Positions 1-5,277 of a DNA stretch of 5,277 bases are shown here, piece after piece (position 1 is the first letter of the stretch; the number at the start of each line of letters is the position of its first letter). A program made the position numbers and the translations under genes. The notes beneath the pieces were generated by a model. It was not told the DNA's origin. It made no database searches and saw only the letters and a list, made by a program, of their open reading frames with translations. Source of the DNA: an uncultured Prevotellaceae bacterium (GTDB taxonomy: Bacteria; Bacteroidota; Bacteroidia; Bacteroidales; Muribaculaceae); NCBI GenBank assembly GCA_900556245.1, contig USOC01000097.1, forward strand, positions 1 to 5,277, read 5' to 3'.

Positions 1-200
1 AAAGTTCGGATGCCAATATAGGCTTTAATGAAAGTCTCTTGAGCCAGGTCGTCGGAGAGGCAGGTGTCGCCGTTGGTGAGGTTGAGGAAAAACCGTCGGA
101 TGTCAGATTGATACGCTTCCACCAGCTGTCCGAACGCATCACGGTTGTCAGTGAGTGCGCAGCGGGCAACCAATTTCAGTTCGTCAATCTTGTTCGGCAT
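1..200 (-). CDS. ECF-type RNA polymerase sigma-70 factor, N-terminal part (runs off left edge)
   Basis: The first 66 residues are visible and the gene continues past base 1. Residues 21-45 (starting DAFGQLVEAY, then a run of basic and aromatic residues IRRFF) and the motif DDLAQETF at 50-57 match sigma-70 region 2, including the region 2.2 helix that binds the RNA polymerase core. The DNA-contacting region 2.4 and region 4 lie outside the window. As an extracytoplasmic-function-type factor it would direct polymerase to a special promoter set; its target is unknown. The ATG at 200 is chosen because the protein then begins, as in Bacteroidales relatives, about 20 residues before region 2. That ATG lies inside the end of the upstream membrane-protein gene (stop at 184-186), a 17-base overlap suggesting translational coupling. 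The membrane protein is a plausible regulator, but this is inferred from position only. Confidence 0.9.
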   Translation of the reverse strand, partial: MPNKIDELKLVARCALTDNRDAFGQLVEAYQSDIRRFFLNLTNGDTCLSDDLAQETFIKAYIGIRT

Positions 201-642
201 TTTCTTGGATGAATGGGTTTTGAATGGTGTCTTGTTGGAGGCTTTTCGATTCGTTTCGGATGTCGATGACGGCGACAATCAATTTTCCAAGCCCGATAAG
301 GAATATCATGAGAACCAATGAAGCCACATCAACACCACCAACAACAAGGAAGAACAGCGATAGCGAGAATCCTACAGCCATGAAAATAATGGCCGACTTC
401 AGCGCTTTCCGGCTGTTTTCCGTAGAAACGGAGGCGTTGTTCTGAAATACGTATGGCGGAATCTGATAGTTGGCCTGGATGGCTTTTTCCACGAGTTCGT
501 ATTTGCGGCGCCGGCGTTTTGTTTCAGCGGCAATGAGCGCAAGAACGATTACAATGACTGTGATGAAGGGCATTGAAATGGCGGTGATTGGAACAATTCC
601 GTCGGCCATCTTTTCGAAATTGGTTTCATTGTTGCCGTCCAC
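184..642 (-). CDS. DUF6249-like three-helix inner-membrane protein upstream of sigma factor (probably the 3' part of a split gene)
   Basis: A 152-residue protein if read from the GTG at 642; an ATG at 609 (residue 12) is an alternative start. Predicted helices are at about 16-39, 83-102 and 106-126. Directly after helix 1 comes the very basic KRRRRK (42-47), then an amphipathic stretch KAIQANYQIPPYVF (53-66). This layout resembles the DUF6249 family of Bacteroidetes, recalled rather than searched. By the positive-inside rule the N-terminus is outside and the loop 42-82 and the tail 127-152 are cytoplasmic, so the tail could reach the sigma factor encoded next. An exported N-terminus with no signal peptide of its own is odd. 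Twelve codons upstream in the same frame, past a TAG, lies a signal-peptide ORF, so this is probably the back part of one 213-residue protein interrupted by a nonsense codon. Function is unknown. Confidence 0.75.
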   Translation of the reverse strand: MDGNNETNFEKMADGIVPITAISMPFITVIVIVLALIAAETKRRRRKYELVEKAIQANYQIPPYVFQNNASVSTENSRKALKSAIIFMAVGFSLSLFFLVVGGVDVASLVLMIFLIGLGKLIVAVIDIRNESKSLQQDTIQNPFIQENAEQD

Positions 643-678
643 AGATTCTTTGTTAGCTCTTATCTCGTTGCGTACAAT

Positions 679-825
679 CTAGGTAATGGCTTTTATCGTT
701 TCGGCGGAGACTGTGTCTGTAGCGATATGCTTGGGCTGTTCAGGGAGGGATTCGGCAGTCGGAACCGCAAATGTTGAAAATGAATCGGCCAATGCGACAG
801 TCAGGAGGAATAGTATTCTTTTCAT
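679..825 (-). CDS. 48-codon signal-peptide ORF, probably the severed 5' end of the DUF6249-like gene
   Basis: It starts at an ATG (825) about 70 bases below a TACTTTTG -7 element. Residues 1-20 look like a Sec signal peptide: MKR, then the hydrophobic stretch ILFLLTVALA, with possible cleavage after ALA (13) or after TFA (20). An aspartate at residue 14 is unusual if the hydrophobic core extends to 20, but fits cleavage at ALA-D. Residues 21-48 are hydrophilic and end at TAG (679-681). Beyond the TAG the same frame continues for 12 codons and then through the whole downstream membrane protein without another stop, so reverting one codon would give a single 213-residue protein. It could instead be a free secreted or leader peptide. 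A longer reading from 906 would begin upstream of the likely transcription start and is not favoured. Confidence 0.55.
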   Translation of the reverse strand: MKRILFLLTVALADSFSTFAVPTAESLPEQPKHIATDTVSAETIKAIT

Positions 826-903
826 TGTTTTTTGAGTATTGGTTAGTACTGCGTTTTTTTGTTTTCTGAGCGTTAGATGCGGAGAGATTGTCAAAAAGTT
901 GCA

Positions 904-911
904 CAAAAGTA
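904..911 (-). promoter_or_regulatory. Bacteroidetes -7 element for the leftward membrane protein/sigma factor operon
   Basis: Read on the minus strand the bases are TACTTTTG, a full match to TAnnTTTG recognised by the Bacteroidetes primary sigma factor. The expected transcription start is near 895-900, giving a leader of about 70 bases before the ATG at 825. No clear TTTG -33 box is found 19-21 bases upstream, so the promoter may be weak or dependent on an activator or on the ECF factor itself. Confidence 0.5.
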
Positions 912-960
912 AATTTTTTTTCGAAAAGGAGGCTTGTCGGTCGTGCAGGAAGTAAAATCA

Positions 961-992
961 TTTGTCGGAGTGGGGCTGCTGACGTACCTTTG
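961..992 (+). promoter_or_regulatory. Bacteroidetes promoter (-33/-7) for the MATE gene
   Basis: TTTG at 961-964 and TACCTTTG at 985-992 are separated by 20 bases, the arrangement of the Bacteroidetes -33/-7 promoter. Transcription would begin near 997-1000, leaving about 20 bases of leader before the ATG at 1020. This position rules out the longer upstream reading frame as part of the MATE protein. Confidence 0.75.
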
Positions 993-1019
993 CATTTTGA
1001 AAGATTTTTTTTAAGAGAT

Positions 1020-2348
1020 ATGACAGACTATAGCTATAAGAAAATTTGGACAGTGGCCTATCCGATATTGATCAGTTTGGTTATGGAGCAGCTTATAGGG
1101 CTTACAGACACTGCTTTCATGGGACGGGTAGGAGAGGTTGAGCTTGGAGCTTCTGCCATTGCCGGCGTGTTTTTTTTGGTTATTTTCATGGCTGGCCATG
1201 GCTTTTGCATCGGAACACAGATTCTGATGGCTCGTCGGAACGGAGAAGGCAATTACAGGCAAATCGGAGGAATCTTTTATCAGGGAATGTTTTTTCTGCT
1301 TGGCTTGGCGGCGGTGCTTTTCACGCTGACGCAACTCTATTGTGAGGATATTCTGGCTTGGATGATATCTTCTCCGAATGTTCTTGACAAGGCCGGCGAC
1401 TATCTGGAATGGCGTGTGTATGGATTCTTTTTCGCATTTGCCACGGGTATTTTCCGAGCTTTCTTTGTCGGTACGACGCAGACCAAGACGTTGACGCTCA
1501 ATTCGGTTGTGATGGTTGCATCCAATGTCGTATTCAACTATATCTTCGTTTTTGGAAAGTTGGGTGTTCCTGCGATGGGAATAGCTGGAGCCGCTATCGG
1601 TTCTTCGCTGGCCGAACTGGTGTCGCTGCTGTTTTTTGTGGTCTATACACGAACGCACATCGATTATAAGAAGTATGGGCTGGATCGGATACCTCGTGTT
1701 GATTTTCGCCAGCTGCGCAATATTCTGGGGGTTTCGTTGTGGGTGATGGTGCAGAGTGTCATCTCGCTCTCTACGTGGTTTATTTTCTTTGTCTATATCG
1801 AACATTTGGGCGAGCAGTCGCTTGCCGTCACCAATATAGTGCGCAGTCTGTCGGGCTTTCTCTTTATGATTCTGATGGCGTTTGCGTCGGTTTGCAGCTC
1901 TATTGTCAGTAACATGATCGGAGAGGGTCGGGAAGATGAGGTGGTGAAGGTGATAAACCGGCATATCCGTCTCGCTTATGCCATCATTTTGCCGCTGGCT
2001 TTGGTGATGAGCCTTTTCCCGAAAATTTTTATCGCTATCTATACGGATATTCCCGCATTGATAGACGCTACGGTAGCGTCGGTGTGGGTTATGAGTTTTT
2101 CCTATTTGGTACTTGTCCCGGCAAATGTATATTTTCAAAGCGTATCCGGAACGGGCGACACGCGTAAGGCATTTATGCTTGAAATGGCCGCATTGGTGGT
2201 GTATATGATTTATACGACCGTCGTGATTTTCAAGATGCGCGTTGATGTGGCTTGGGCATGGACGTCGGAGTCGGTCTACGGAGTAATGATGATGTCGCTC
2301 AGTTGGGCGTTTCTCCGCAGCGGGAGATGGCGCAATCGCCGAATCTGA
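1020..2348 (+). CDS. MATE-family efflux transporter (multidrug/Na+ or H+ antiporter)
   Basis: A complete 442-residue inner-membrane protein, within the usual 440-460 range for prokaryotic MATE pumps, with about 12 hydrophobic helices in two six-helix lobes. Helix 1 carries the family signature DTAFMGRVG (30-38), whose aspartate corresponds to the conserved cation-coupling position of the N-lobe. Helix 2 follows with GFCIGTQILMARRNGEG (61-77). The C-lobe shows SNMIGEGR (297-304) and SVSGTGDTRKAF (374-385), the typical MATE loop motifs. MATE proteins export cationic drugs and toxic metabolites using Na+ or H+ gradients; the substrate and coupling ion cannot be read here. The ATG at 1020 is chosen because it lies just below a good promoter and gives a normal MATE N-terminus. 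The frame is open back to a TTG at 888, but that extension runs through the promoter. It is monocistronic and divergent from the sigma-factor operon. Confidence 0.95.
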   Translation: MTDYSYKKIWTVAYPILISLVMEQLIGLTDTAFMGRVGEVELGASAIAGVFFLVIFMAGHGFCIGTQILMARRNGEGNYRQIGGIFYQGMFFLLGLAAVLFTLTQLYCEDILAWMISSPNVLDKAGDYLEWRVYGFFFAFATGIFRAFFVGTTQTKTLTLNSVVMVASNVVFNYIFVFGKLGVPAMGIAGAAIGSSLAELVSLLFFVVYTRTHIDYKKYGLDRIPRVDFRQLRNILGVSLWVMVQSVISLSTWFIFFVYIEHLGEQSLAVTNIVRSLSGFLFMILMAFASVCSSIVSNMIGEGREDEVVKVINRHIRLAYAIILPLALVMSLFPKIFIAIYTDIPALIDATVASVWVMSFSYLVLVPANVYFQSVSGTGDTRKAFMLEMAALVVYMIYTTVVIFKMRVDVAWAWTSESVYGVMMMSLSWAFLRSGRWRNRRI

Positions 2349-2361
2349 CAGTGCTGGCGTT

Positions 2362-2397
2362 GTTCCTTTGGAACAGCCGTTGCCCTTGCAAAGGAAC
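2362..2397 (+). repeat. Inverted repeat with alternative pairing just after the MATE stop
   Basis: GTTCCTTTG (2362-2370) is perfectly complementary to CAAAGGAAC (2389-2397), a 9-base-pair stem with an 18-base loop, 13 bases after the MATE stop codon. The left arm can instead pair with the adjacent GGAAC (2370-2374) to form a 5-pair hairpin with a three-base loop. No T-run follows, so it is not a classical intrinsic terminator. It may protect the mRNA 3' end, act as a 3'-UTR switch, or be coincidental. Confidence 0.5.
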
Positions 2398-2463
2398 GAA
2401 TGTATCACCTGATGAGGCGGAAATATTTAGGAGTGTTATCGCTTTTGGGAACTTGAATAAAAT

Positions 2464-2501
2464 AAGAATGCCTCGTAATCAATTGATTAAGAGGCATTCT
2501 T
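2464..2501 (-). terminator. Strong hairpin terminator of tRNA-Leu, possibly bidirectional
   Basis: AAGAATGCCTC (2464-2474) and GAGGCATTCTT (2491-2501) form a perfect 11-pair stem. After one G-A mismatch, TAATC and GATTA add five more pairs around an AATT loop (2481-2484). On the minus strand the hairpin begins two bases after the tRNA 3' end and is followed by a T-rich stretch (TTATTTTATT), as expected for an intrinsic terminator of the tRNA. On the plus strand only a short T-run follows, so ending MATE transcripts here is plausible but weaker. Confidence 0.8.
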
Positions 2502-2503
2502 TG

Positions 2504-2587
2504 TACTCGGAGCGGGACTTGAACCCGCACAGCCGCAATGGCCAAAGGATTTTAAGTCCTTCGTGTCTACCATTCCACCATCCGAGC
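2504..2587 (-). tRNA. tRNA-Leu, anticodon UAA
   Basis: An 84-base class II tRNA on the minus strand. The acceptor arm GCTCGGA (2581-2587) pairs with TCCGAGT, with G1-U72 as a wobble; A73 is encoded at 2504. The anticodon stem AAGGA/TCCTT encloses the loop CTTAAAA, giving anticodon TAA at 2552-2554, which reads UUA and UUG. A long variable arm (TGGCCATTGCGGCTGT) and the T-arm GCGGG-TTCAAGT-CCCGC complete the fold. The long variable arm also occurs in tRNA-Ser, but the anticodon is leucine. The 3' CCA is not encoded (the next bases read CAA), so CCA must be added enzymatically. It is a single-gene unit between its own promoter and terminator. Confidence 0.96.
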
Positions 2588-2624
2588 AGCTCTTTTCAAG
2601 CGTGTTCTCTGTGAAAAAGCGACG

Positions 2625-2656
2625 CAAAGTTAATCTTTCTGTTTAAATTGTGCAAA
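2625..2656 (-). promoter_or_regulatory. Bacteroidetes promoter (-33/-7) for tRNA-Leu
   Basis: Read on the minus strand, TTTG (2653-2656) is followed after 20 bases by TAACTTTG (2625-2632), the same spacing as the MATE promoter. Transcription should start near 2618, giving a precursor with roughly 30 bases of 5' leader for RNase P to remove before the mature end at 2587. Confidence 0.75.
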
Positions 2657-2697
2657 TTTCATGTTTTATTTTTGAATATTTTTCGAAAAATAGCCGT

Positions 2698-2726
2698 GTC
2701 AAACGTCGGGAAAAAGGAGTTTTGAC
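2698..2726. repeat. Short inverted repeat GTCAAA-N17-TTTGAC in the tRNA-Leu/argS intergenic region
   Basis: Six-base arms GTCAAA (2698-2703) and TTTGAC (2721-2726) flank a 17-base purine-rich interior. The site lies about 75 bases upstream of the argS -7 element and 40 bases upstream of the tRNA -33 box. It could be a protein-binding site, but arms this short arise by chance easily. The rest of 2588-2854 shows only the two promoters and A/T-rich sequence, with no gene. Confidence 0.25.
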
Positions 2727-2800
2727 CGCAAAAAAGGAAGAATCGGAGTGTAAGTCGTCAAGTTAGGCTCTAAATTACGAATAAATCGAATAATTCTGTG

Positions 2801-2808
2801 TAAATTTG
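2801..2808 (+). promoter_or_regulatory. Bacteroidetes -7 element for argS
   Basis: TAAATTTG matches TAnnTTTG exactly. The -33 position, about 20 bases upstream, holds TTACGA, a poor match. The predicted transcription start is near 2814, leaving an A-rich leader of about 40 bases before the ATG at 2855. The leader is too short for a T-box riboswitch. Confidence 0.65.
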
Positions 2809-2854
2809 CAGTTTGAACAGATACAATAGAAATAAACAAATCAATTATCAAAAT

Positions 2855-4645
2855 ATGTCAATCGATAGCATTATTTCAGCAGCGGCAGCGGAAGCGCTGA
2901 AAGCTCTCTACGGGCTTGAGGTTGAAGCCGCAACGATAACGCCTCAGACAACGAAGAAAGAGTTTGAAGGCAACTTGACGCTAGTCGTATTCCCTTATCT
3001 GAAAGCGTCTCGCAAGTCTCCGGAAGCCACAGCGCAGGAACTTGGAGCATATATGCAGGAGCATTGCGAGGCAGTCAGGTCTTTCAACGTGATTAAAGGT
3101 TTCTTGAACATTGTGATAGAGCCTAAATTCTGGCTTGGCGTTCTCGACCATGTTCATTCGACGGAAAATTACGGTTTTACAGCAGCAACGCCTGAAAGCG
3201 AACTGGTGATGATTGAGTATTCGTCTCCAAACACCAACAAGCCGCTCCACCTCGGACATGTCCGCAACAACCTGTTGGGATATAGTCTTTCGCGTATTAT
3301 GGAAGCGAATGGGAAGAGAGTCGTGAAGACCAATATTGTCAACGACCGCGGTATCCATATCTGCAAGTCGATGCTTGCATGGCAGAAGTGGGGTAACGGA
3401 GTCACACCGGAAACAGCCGGCAAGAAAGGGGATCACTTAATCGGAGATTTTTATGTAGCCTTTGACAAGCACTATAAAGAAGAGCTGAAAGAGCTTGAGG
3501 CACAAGGAATGACGAAAGAAGAGGCGGAAGCCGCATCTCCGCTGATGAAGGAGGCGCGCGAGATGCTTCGTCGTTGGGAAGCCGGAGACGAGGAGGTCCG
3601 CGGCCTCTGGCGCACAATGAACGAATGGGTGTATGCCGGATTCGACGAGACATACAAGCGCCTTGGCGTGGATTTTGACAAAATCTATTATGAAAGCGAA
3701 ACTTATCTTGAGGGCAAGGAGAAGGTGCTCGAAGGTCTTGACAAAGGCATCATGTACCGCAAGGAAGACAATTCCGTGTGGGCGGATCTGACCGCCGACG
3801 GACTTGACCATAAGTTGTTGCTTCGCAGCGACGGCACTTCCGTCTATATGACGCAGGATATCGGAACGGCCAAGTTGCGCTATCAGGATTACCCGATTGA
3901 CAAGATGATTTACGTGGTCGGCAATGAGCAGAATTACCATTTCCAAGTGCTTTCGCTGCTTCTTGACCGTCTCGGATTCAAATGGGGCAAAGACCTCGTG
4001 CATTTCTCCTACGGGATGGTAGAATTGCCGGAAGGCAAAATGAAATCGCGCGAAGGCACAGTGGTTGACGCTGACGACCTGATGGACGAGATGATTAACA
4101 CCGCCAAGGAAACTTCTGCACAGCTCGGCAAACTTGACGACTGCACGCAGGAAGAAGCCGACAAGATTTCCGCGACAATCGGTCTTGGCGCATTGAAATA
4201 TTTTATCCTGAAAGTCGATCCGCGCAAGAATATGACGTTCAACCCGAAAGAATCCATTGACTTCAACGGCAATACGGGTCCGTTTATCCAATACACCTAT
4301 GCGCGTATCCGCTCAGTACTTCGCAGGGCCGCCGCCGATCAAATCGCAGAGACTTTTGTCGCCGACAATGTTGAACCAAACGAAAAGGAGATAGCCTTGA
4401 TACAGCGCCTGGCGGATTTCCCGGCCATTGTGGCAGAGGCAGGACGCACTTACAGTCCGGCTCTTGTGGCCAATTACGCATACGATTTGGTGAAAGAGTA
4501 CAATCAGTTCTATCACGACTATTCGATTCTTCGCGAAGAGAATTCCGATGTCAGAGCTTTCCGTCTGACATTGTCGCGCACTGTGTCTGACATTGTGCGT
4601 CGCAGCATGTGGATGCTCGGTATCGACGTTCCCGAACGGATGTAG
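2855..4645 (+). CDS. argS: Arginyl-tRNA synthetase (ArgRS)
   Basis: A complete 596-residue cytoplasmic class I aminoacyl-tRNA synthetase that charges tRNA-Arg with arginine using ATP; it is essential for translation. The N-terminal tRNA-binding domain (about 5-90) contains the EGN segment (38-40). The catalytic domain has SSPNTNKPLHLGHVRNN (123-139) with the HIGH-type signature HLGH (132-135), VGNEQNYHF (355-363), and KMKSREGT (395-402) in place of KMSKS. The GPFIQYTYARIRSVL segment opens the C-terminal DALR anticodon-binding domain, which ends in RRSMWMLGIDVPERM. Length and motifs are normal for Bacteroidales. The ATG at 2855 is chosen over a TTG at 2813 because the TTG sits on or just before the likely transcription start and would add 14 non-conserved residues. 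It has its own promoter and terminator; nothing is missing. Confidence 0.98.
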   Translation: MSIDSIISAAAAEALKALYGLEVEAATITPQTTKKEFEGNLTLVVFPYLKASRKSPEATAQELGAYMQEHCEAVRSFNVIKGFLNIVIEPKFWLGVLDHVHSTENYGFTAATPESELVMIEYSSPNTNKPLHLGHVRNNLLGYSLSRIMEANGKRVVKTNIVNDRGIHICKSMLAWQKWGNGVTPETAGKKGDHLIGDFYVAFDKHYKEELKELEAQGMTKEEAEAASPLMKEAREMLRRWEAGDEEVRGLWRTMNEWVYAGFDETYKRLGVDFDKIYYESETYLEGKEKVLEGLDKGIMYRKEDNSVWADLTADGLDHKLLLRSDGTSVYMTQDIGTAKLRYQDYPIDKMIYVVGNEQNYHFQVLSLLLDRLGFKWGKDLVHFSYGMVELPEGKMKSREGTVVDADDLMDEMINTAKETSAQLGKLDDCTQEEADKISATIGLGALKYFILKVDPRKNMTFNPKESIDFNGNTGPFIQYTYARIRSVLRRAAADQIAETFVADNVEPNEKEIALIQRLADFPAIVAEAGRTYSPALVANYAYDLVKEYNQFYHDYSILREENSDVRAFRLTLSRTVSDIVRRSMWMLGIDVPERM

Positions 4646-4670
4646 GAAATTTTTCAAACACAAGACTTTA

Positions 4671-4700
4671 GGAGGAGGCTTTCGGGTCTCCTCTATTTGT
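4671..4700 (+). terminator. Intrinsic terminator after argS
   Basis: GGAGGAG (4671-4677) pairs with CTCCTCT (4688-4694; the last pair is G-U). The stem continues weakly through G-U, C-G and U-G pairs to a TTCG tetraloop (4681-4684). A short T-rich stretch (ATTTGT) follows. It starts 25 bases after the argS stop, so it most likely ends the argS transcript and separates it from the next gene. Confidence 0.7.
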
Positions 4701-4749
4701 CATCGAAATTGTTCTGCAATAGCTTGATTAGCATTTATTAACCGGCAAG

Positions 4750-4783
4750 TTGAACCAAAGGTCGGCGAAAGGTGTTATCTTCA
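4750..4783 (+). promoter_or_regulatory. Weak candidate promoter for the Bax inhibitor-1 family gene
   Basis: TATCTTCA (4776-4783) fits TAnnTTTG at six of eight positions counting the free ones, and TTG lies at 4750-4752, with 23 bases between rather than about 20. A promoter is expected here because the argS terminator lies upstream, but this particular assignment is tentative. Confidence 0.3.
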
Positions 4784-4815
4784 CAATGGAAATAAAATTT
4801 TTAAAACGAAAAAAA

Positions 4816-5277
4816 ATGATTGAAAATTACAATGACAGAGGATACGGACAGCAGACCATTACGCTAACCGACAGTGTGTCGAAAGTGATGCGTGGCGTCT
4901 ATCTTCGAATGTTTTTAGGCCTGATTCTGACAGCTGTGACCGCATTTTTGGCGGCATCGAGCAAAGAGTTTATGATAACTCTTATCTCGAACCGCCTATT
5001 GTTCTGGGGACTGATGATTGCCGAACTGGCAGTTGTGCTTGTGCTTTCCGCACGCATCAATAAAATGAGTACCGGGATGGCCGCTCTTCTCTTTTTCGGC
5101 TATGCGTTGCTCAACGGATTGGTGTTTTCCACGCTTTTCCTGGCGTTTGACCTTGGCTCGATTGCCCAAACGTTCCTTATTACAGCCGGCGTGTTCGGCG
5201 CAATGACAGTCTATGGCTATTTCACCAAGACAGACCTTTCGAAGATGGGGTCTATTCTGATTATGGCTCTTATCGGA
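4816..5277 (+). CDS. Bax inhibitor-1/YccA family membrane protein, N-terminal part (runs off right edge)
   Basis: An open frame of 154 codons from the ATG at 4816 to the window end, with no stop; the family is usually about 230-240 residues, so roughly the first two thirds are present. After a hydrophilic cytoplasmic start (1-25) come hydrophobic helices at about 32-48, 61-78, 87-110, 116-136 and 145 onward. The segment VFGAMTVYGYFTKTDLSKMGSI (126-147) is the hallmark of the BI-1/UPF0005 (TMBIM) family. Bacterial members are inner-membrane proteins; some conduct Ca2+ in a pH-dependent way and YccA of E. coli modulates the protease FtsH. The role here is not known. The start follows an A-rich leader typical of Bacteroidetes. 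The gene is in the same direction as argS but behind a terminator. Confidence 0.93.
   Translation, partial: MIENYNDRGYGQQTITLTDSVSKVMRGVYLRMFLGLILTAVTAFLAASSKEFMITLISNRLLFWGLMIAELAVVLVLSARINKMSTGMAALLFFGYALLNGLVFSTLFLAFDLGSIAQTFLITAGVFGAMTVYGYFTKTDLSKMGSILIMALIG

Noticed and set aside
679..681. Amber codon decoded as pyrrolysine or by a general code change
   Set aside because: The argS gene here stops at TAG at its normal family length, no pyrrolysine machinery is visible, and no downstream recoding structure is evident. Nonsense mutation is simpler, though read-through is not excluded.
888..1019. N-terminal extension of the MATE protein from a TTG
   Set aside because: It runs through the MATE promoter and encodes a basic, non-membrane stretch unlike MATE N-termini. 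The ATG at 1020 gives the normal length.
1011..2408. Long minus-strand open frame (465 codons) opposite the MATE gene
   Set aside because: It is rich in His, Arg and Gln with no recognisable domain or hydrophobic pattern, typical of the antisense shadow of a membrane-protein gene. The plus-strand MATE motifs explain the region fully.
2504..2587. tRNA-Leu as an integration (att) site for a mobile element
   Set aside because: No integrase gene and no direct repeat of the tRNA 3' end is present in the window; the flanks are ordinary chromosomal genes.
2252..2614. Plus-strand open frame (120 codons) across the MATE end, terminator and tRNA
   Set aside because: It overlaps the MATE 3' end out of frame and the antisense of a tRNA, and its composition is random.
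2809..2854. T-box or other riboswitch in the argS leader
   Set aside because: The predicted leader is only about 40 bases, with no specifier hairpin or antiterminator. T-boxes are also not expected for argS in Bacteroidota.
3437..4291. Minus-strand open frame (284 codons) opposite argS
   Set aside because: It is an antisense shadow of a strongly conserved gene, with no family resemblance and no promoter at its start.

Overview
The window looks like ordinary chromosomal DNA from a member of the Bacteroidota, most likely order Bacteroidales. The main evidence is the promoters. Several genes are preceded by the Bacteroidetes-type -7 element TAnnTTTG, and two of these also have a TTTG -33 box exactly 20 bases upstream. 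Starts lie in A/T-rich leaders with little Shine-Dalgarno character. The partial sigma factor, the DUF6249-like membrane protein and the 596-residue ArgS also resemble their Bacteroidales relatives. These family calls come from reading the sequence; no database search was run. I see no insertion sequence, phage gene, CRISPR array or other mobile element.

Left part (1-911), minus strand: a small operon reads leftwards from a promoter near 904-911. First comes a 48-codon ORF encoding a signal peptide plus a short hydrophilic stretch, ending at an amber codon (679-681). Twelve codons later, in the same frame, comes a three-helix membrane protein (184-642, DUF6249-like). Its end overlaps the start of an ECF sigma-70 factor that leaves the window at base 1. 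The first two ORFs are probably one gene cut by a nonsense codon. This is the most notable observation here.

Middle (961-2656): a divergently transcribed MATE-family multidrug/Na+ efflux pump (1020-2348, plus strand) has a clear promoter. It is followed by an unusual hairpin with two alternative pairings (2362-2397). A tRNA-Leu(UAA) gene lies on the minus strand (2504-2587). It has a textbook Bacteroidetes promoter (2625-2656) and a strong hairpin terminator (2464-2501) that also sits at the 3' end of the MATE unit.

Right part (2801-5277), plus strand: argS (arginyl-tRNA synthetase, 2855-4645) has its own -7 element and a downstream UUCG-loop terminator. It is followed by the first 154 codons of a Bax inhibitor-1/YccA-family membrane protein that leaves the window at the right edge.

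The genes form at least five separate transcription units and do not appear to make a single pathway. The sigma factor and its membrane partner are the only pair with evident functional coupling. I found no convincing new biological system. The best leads are the amber-split membrane protein next to the sigma factor and the alternative hairpin after the MATE gene.
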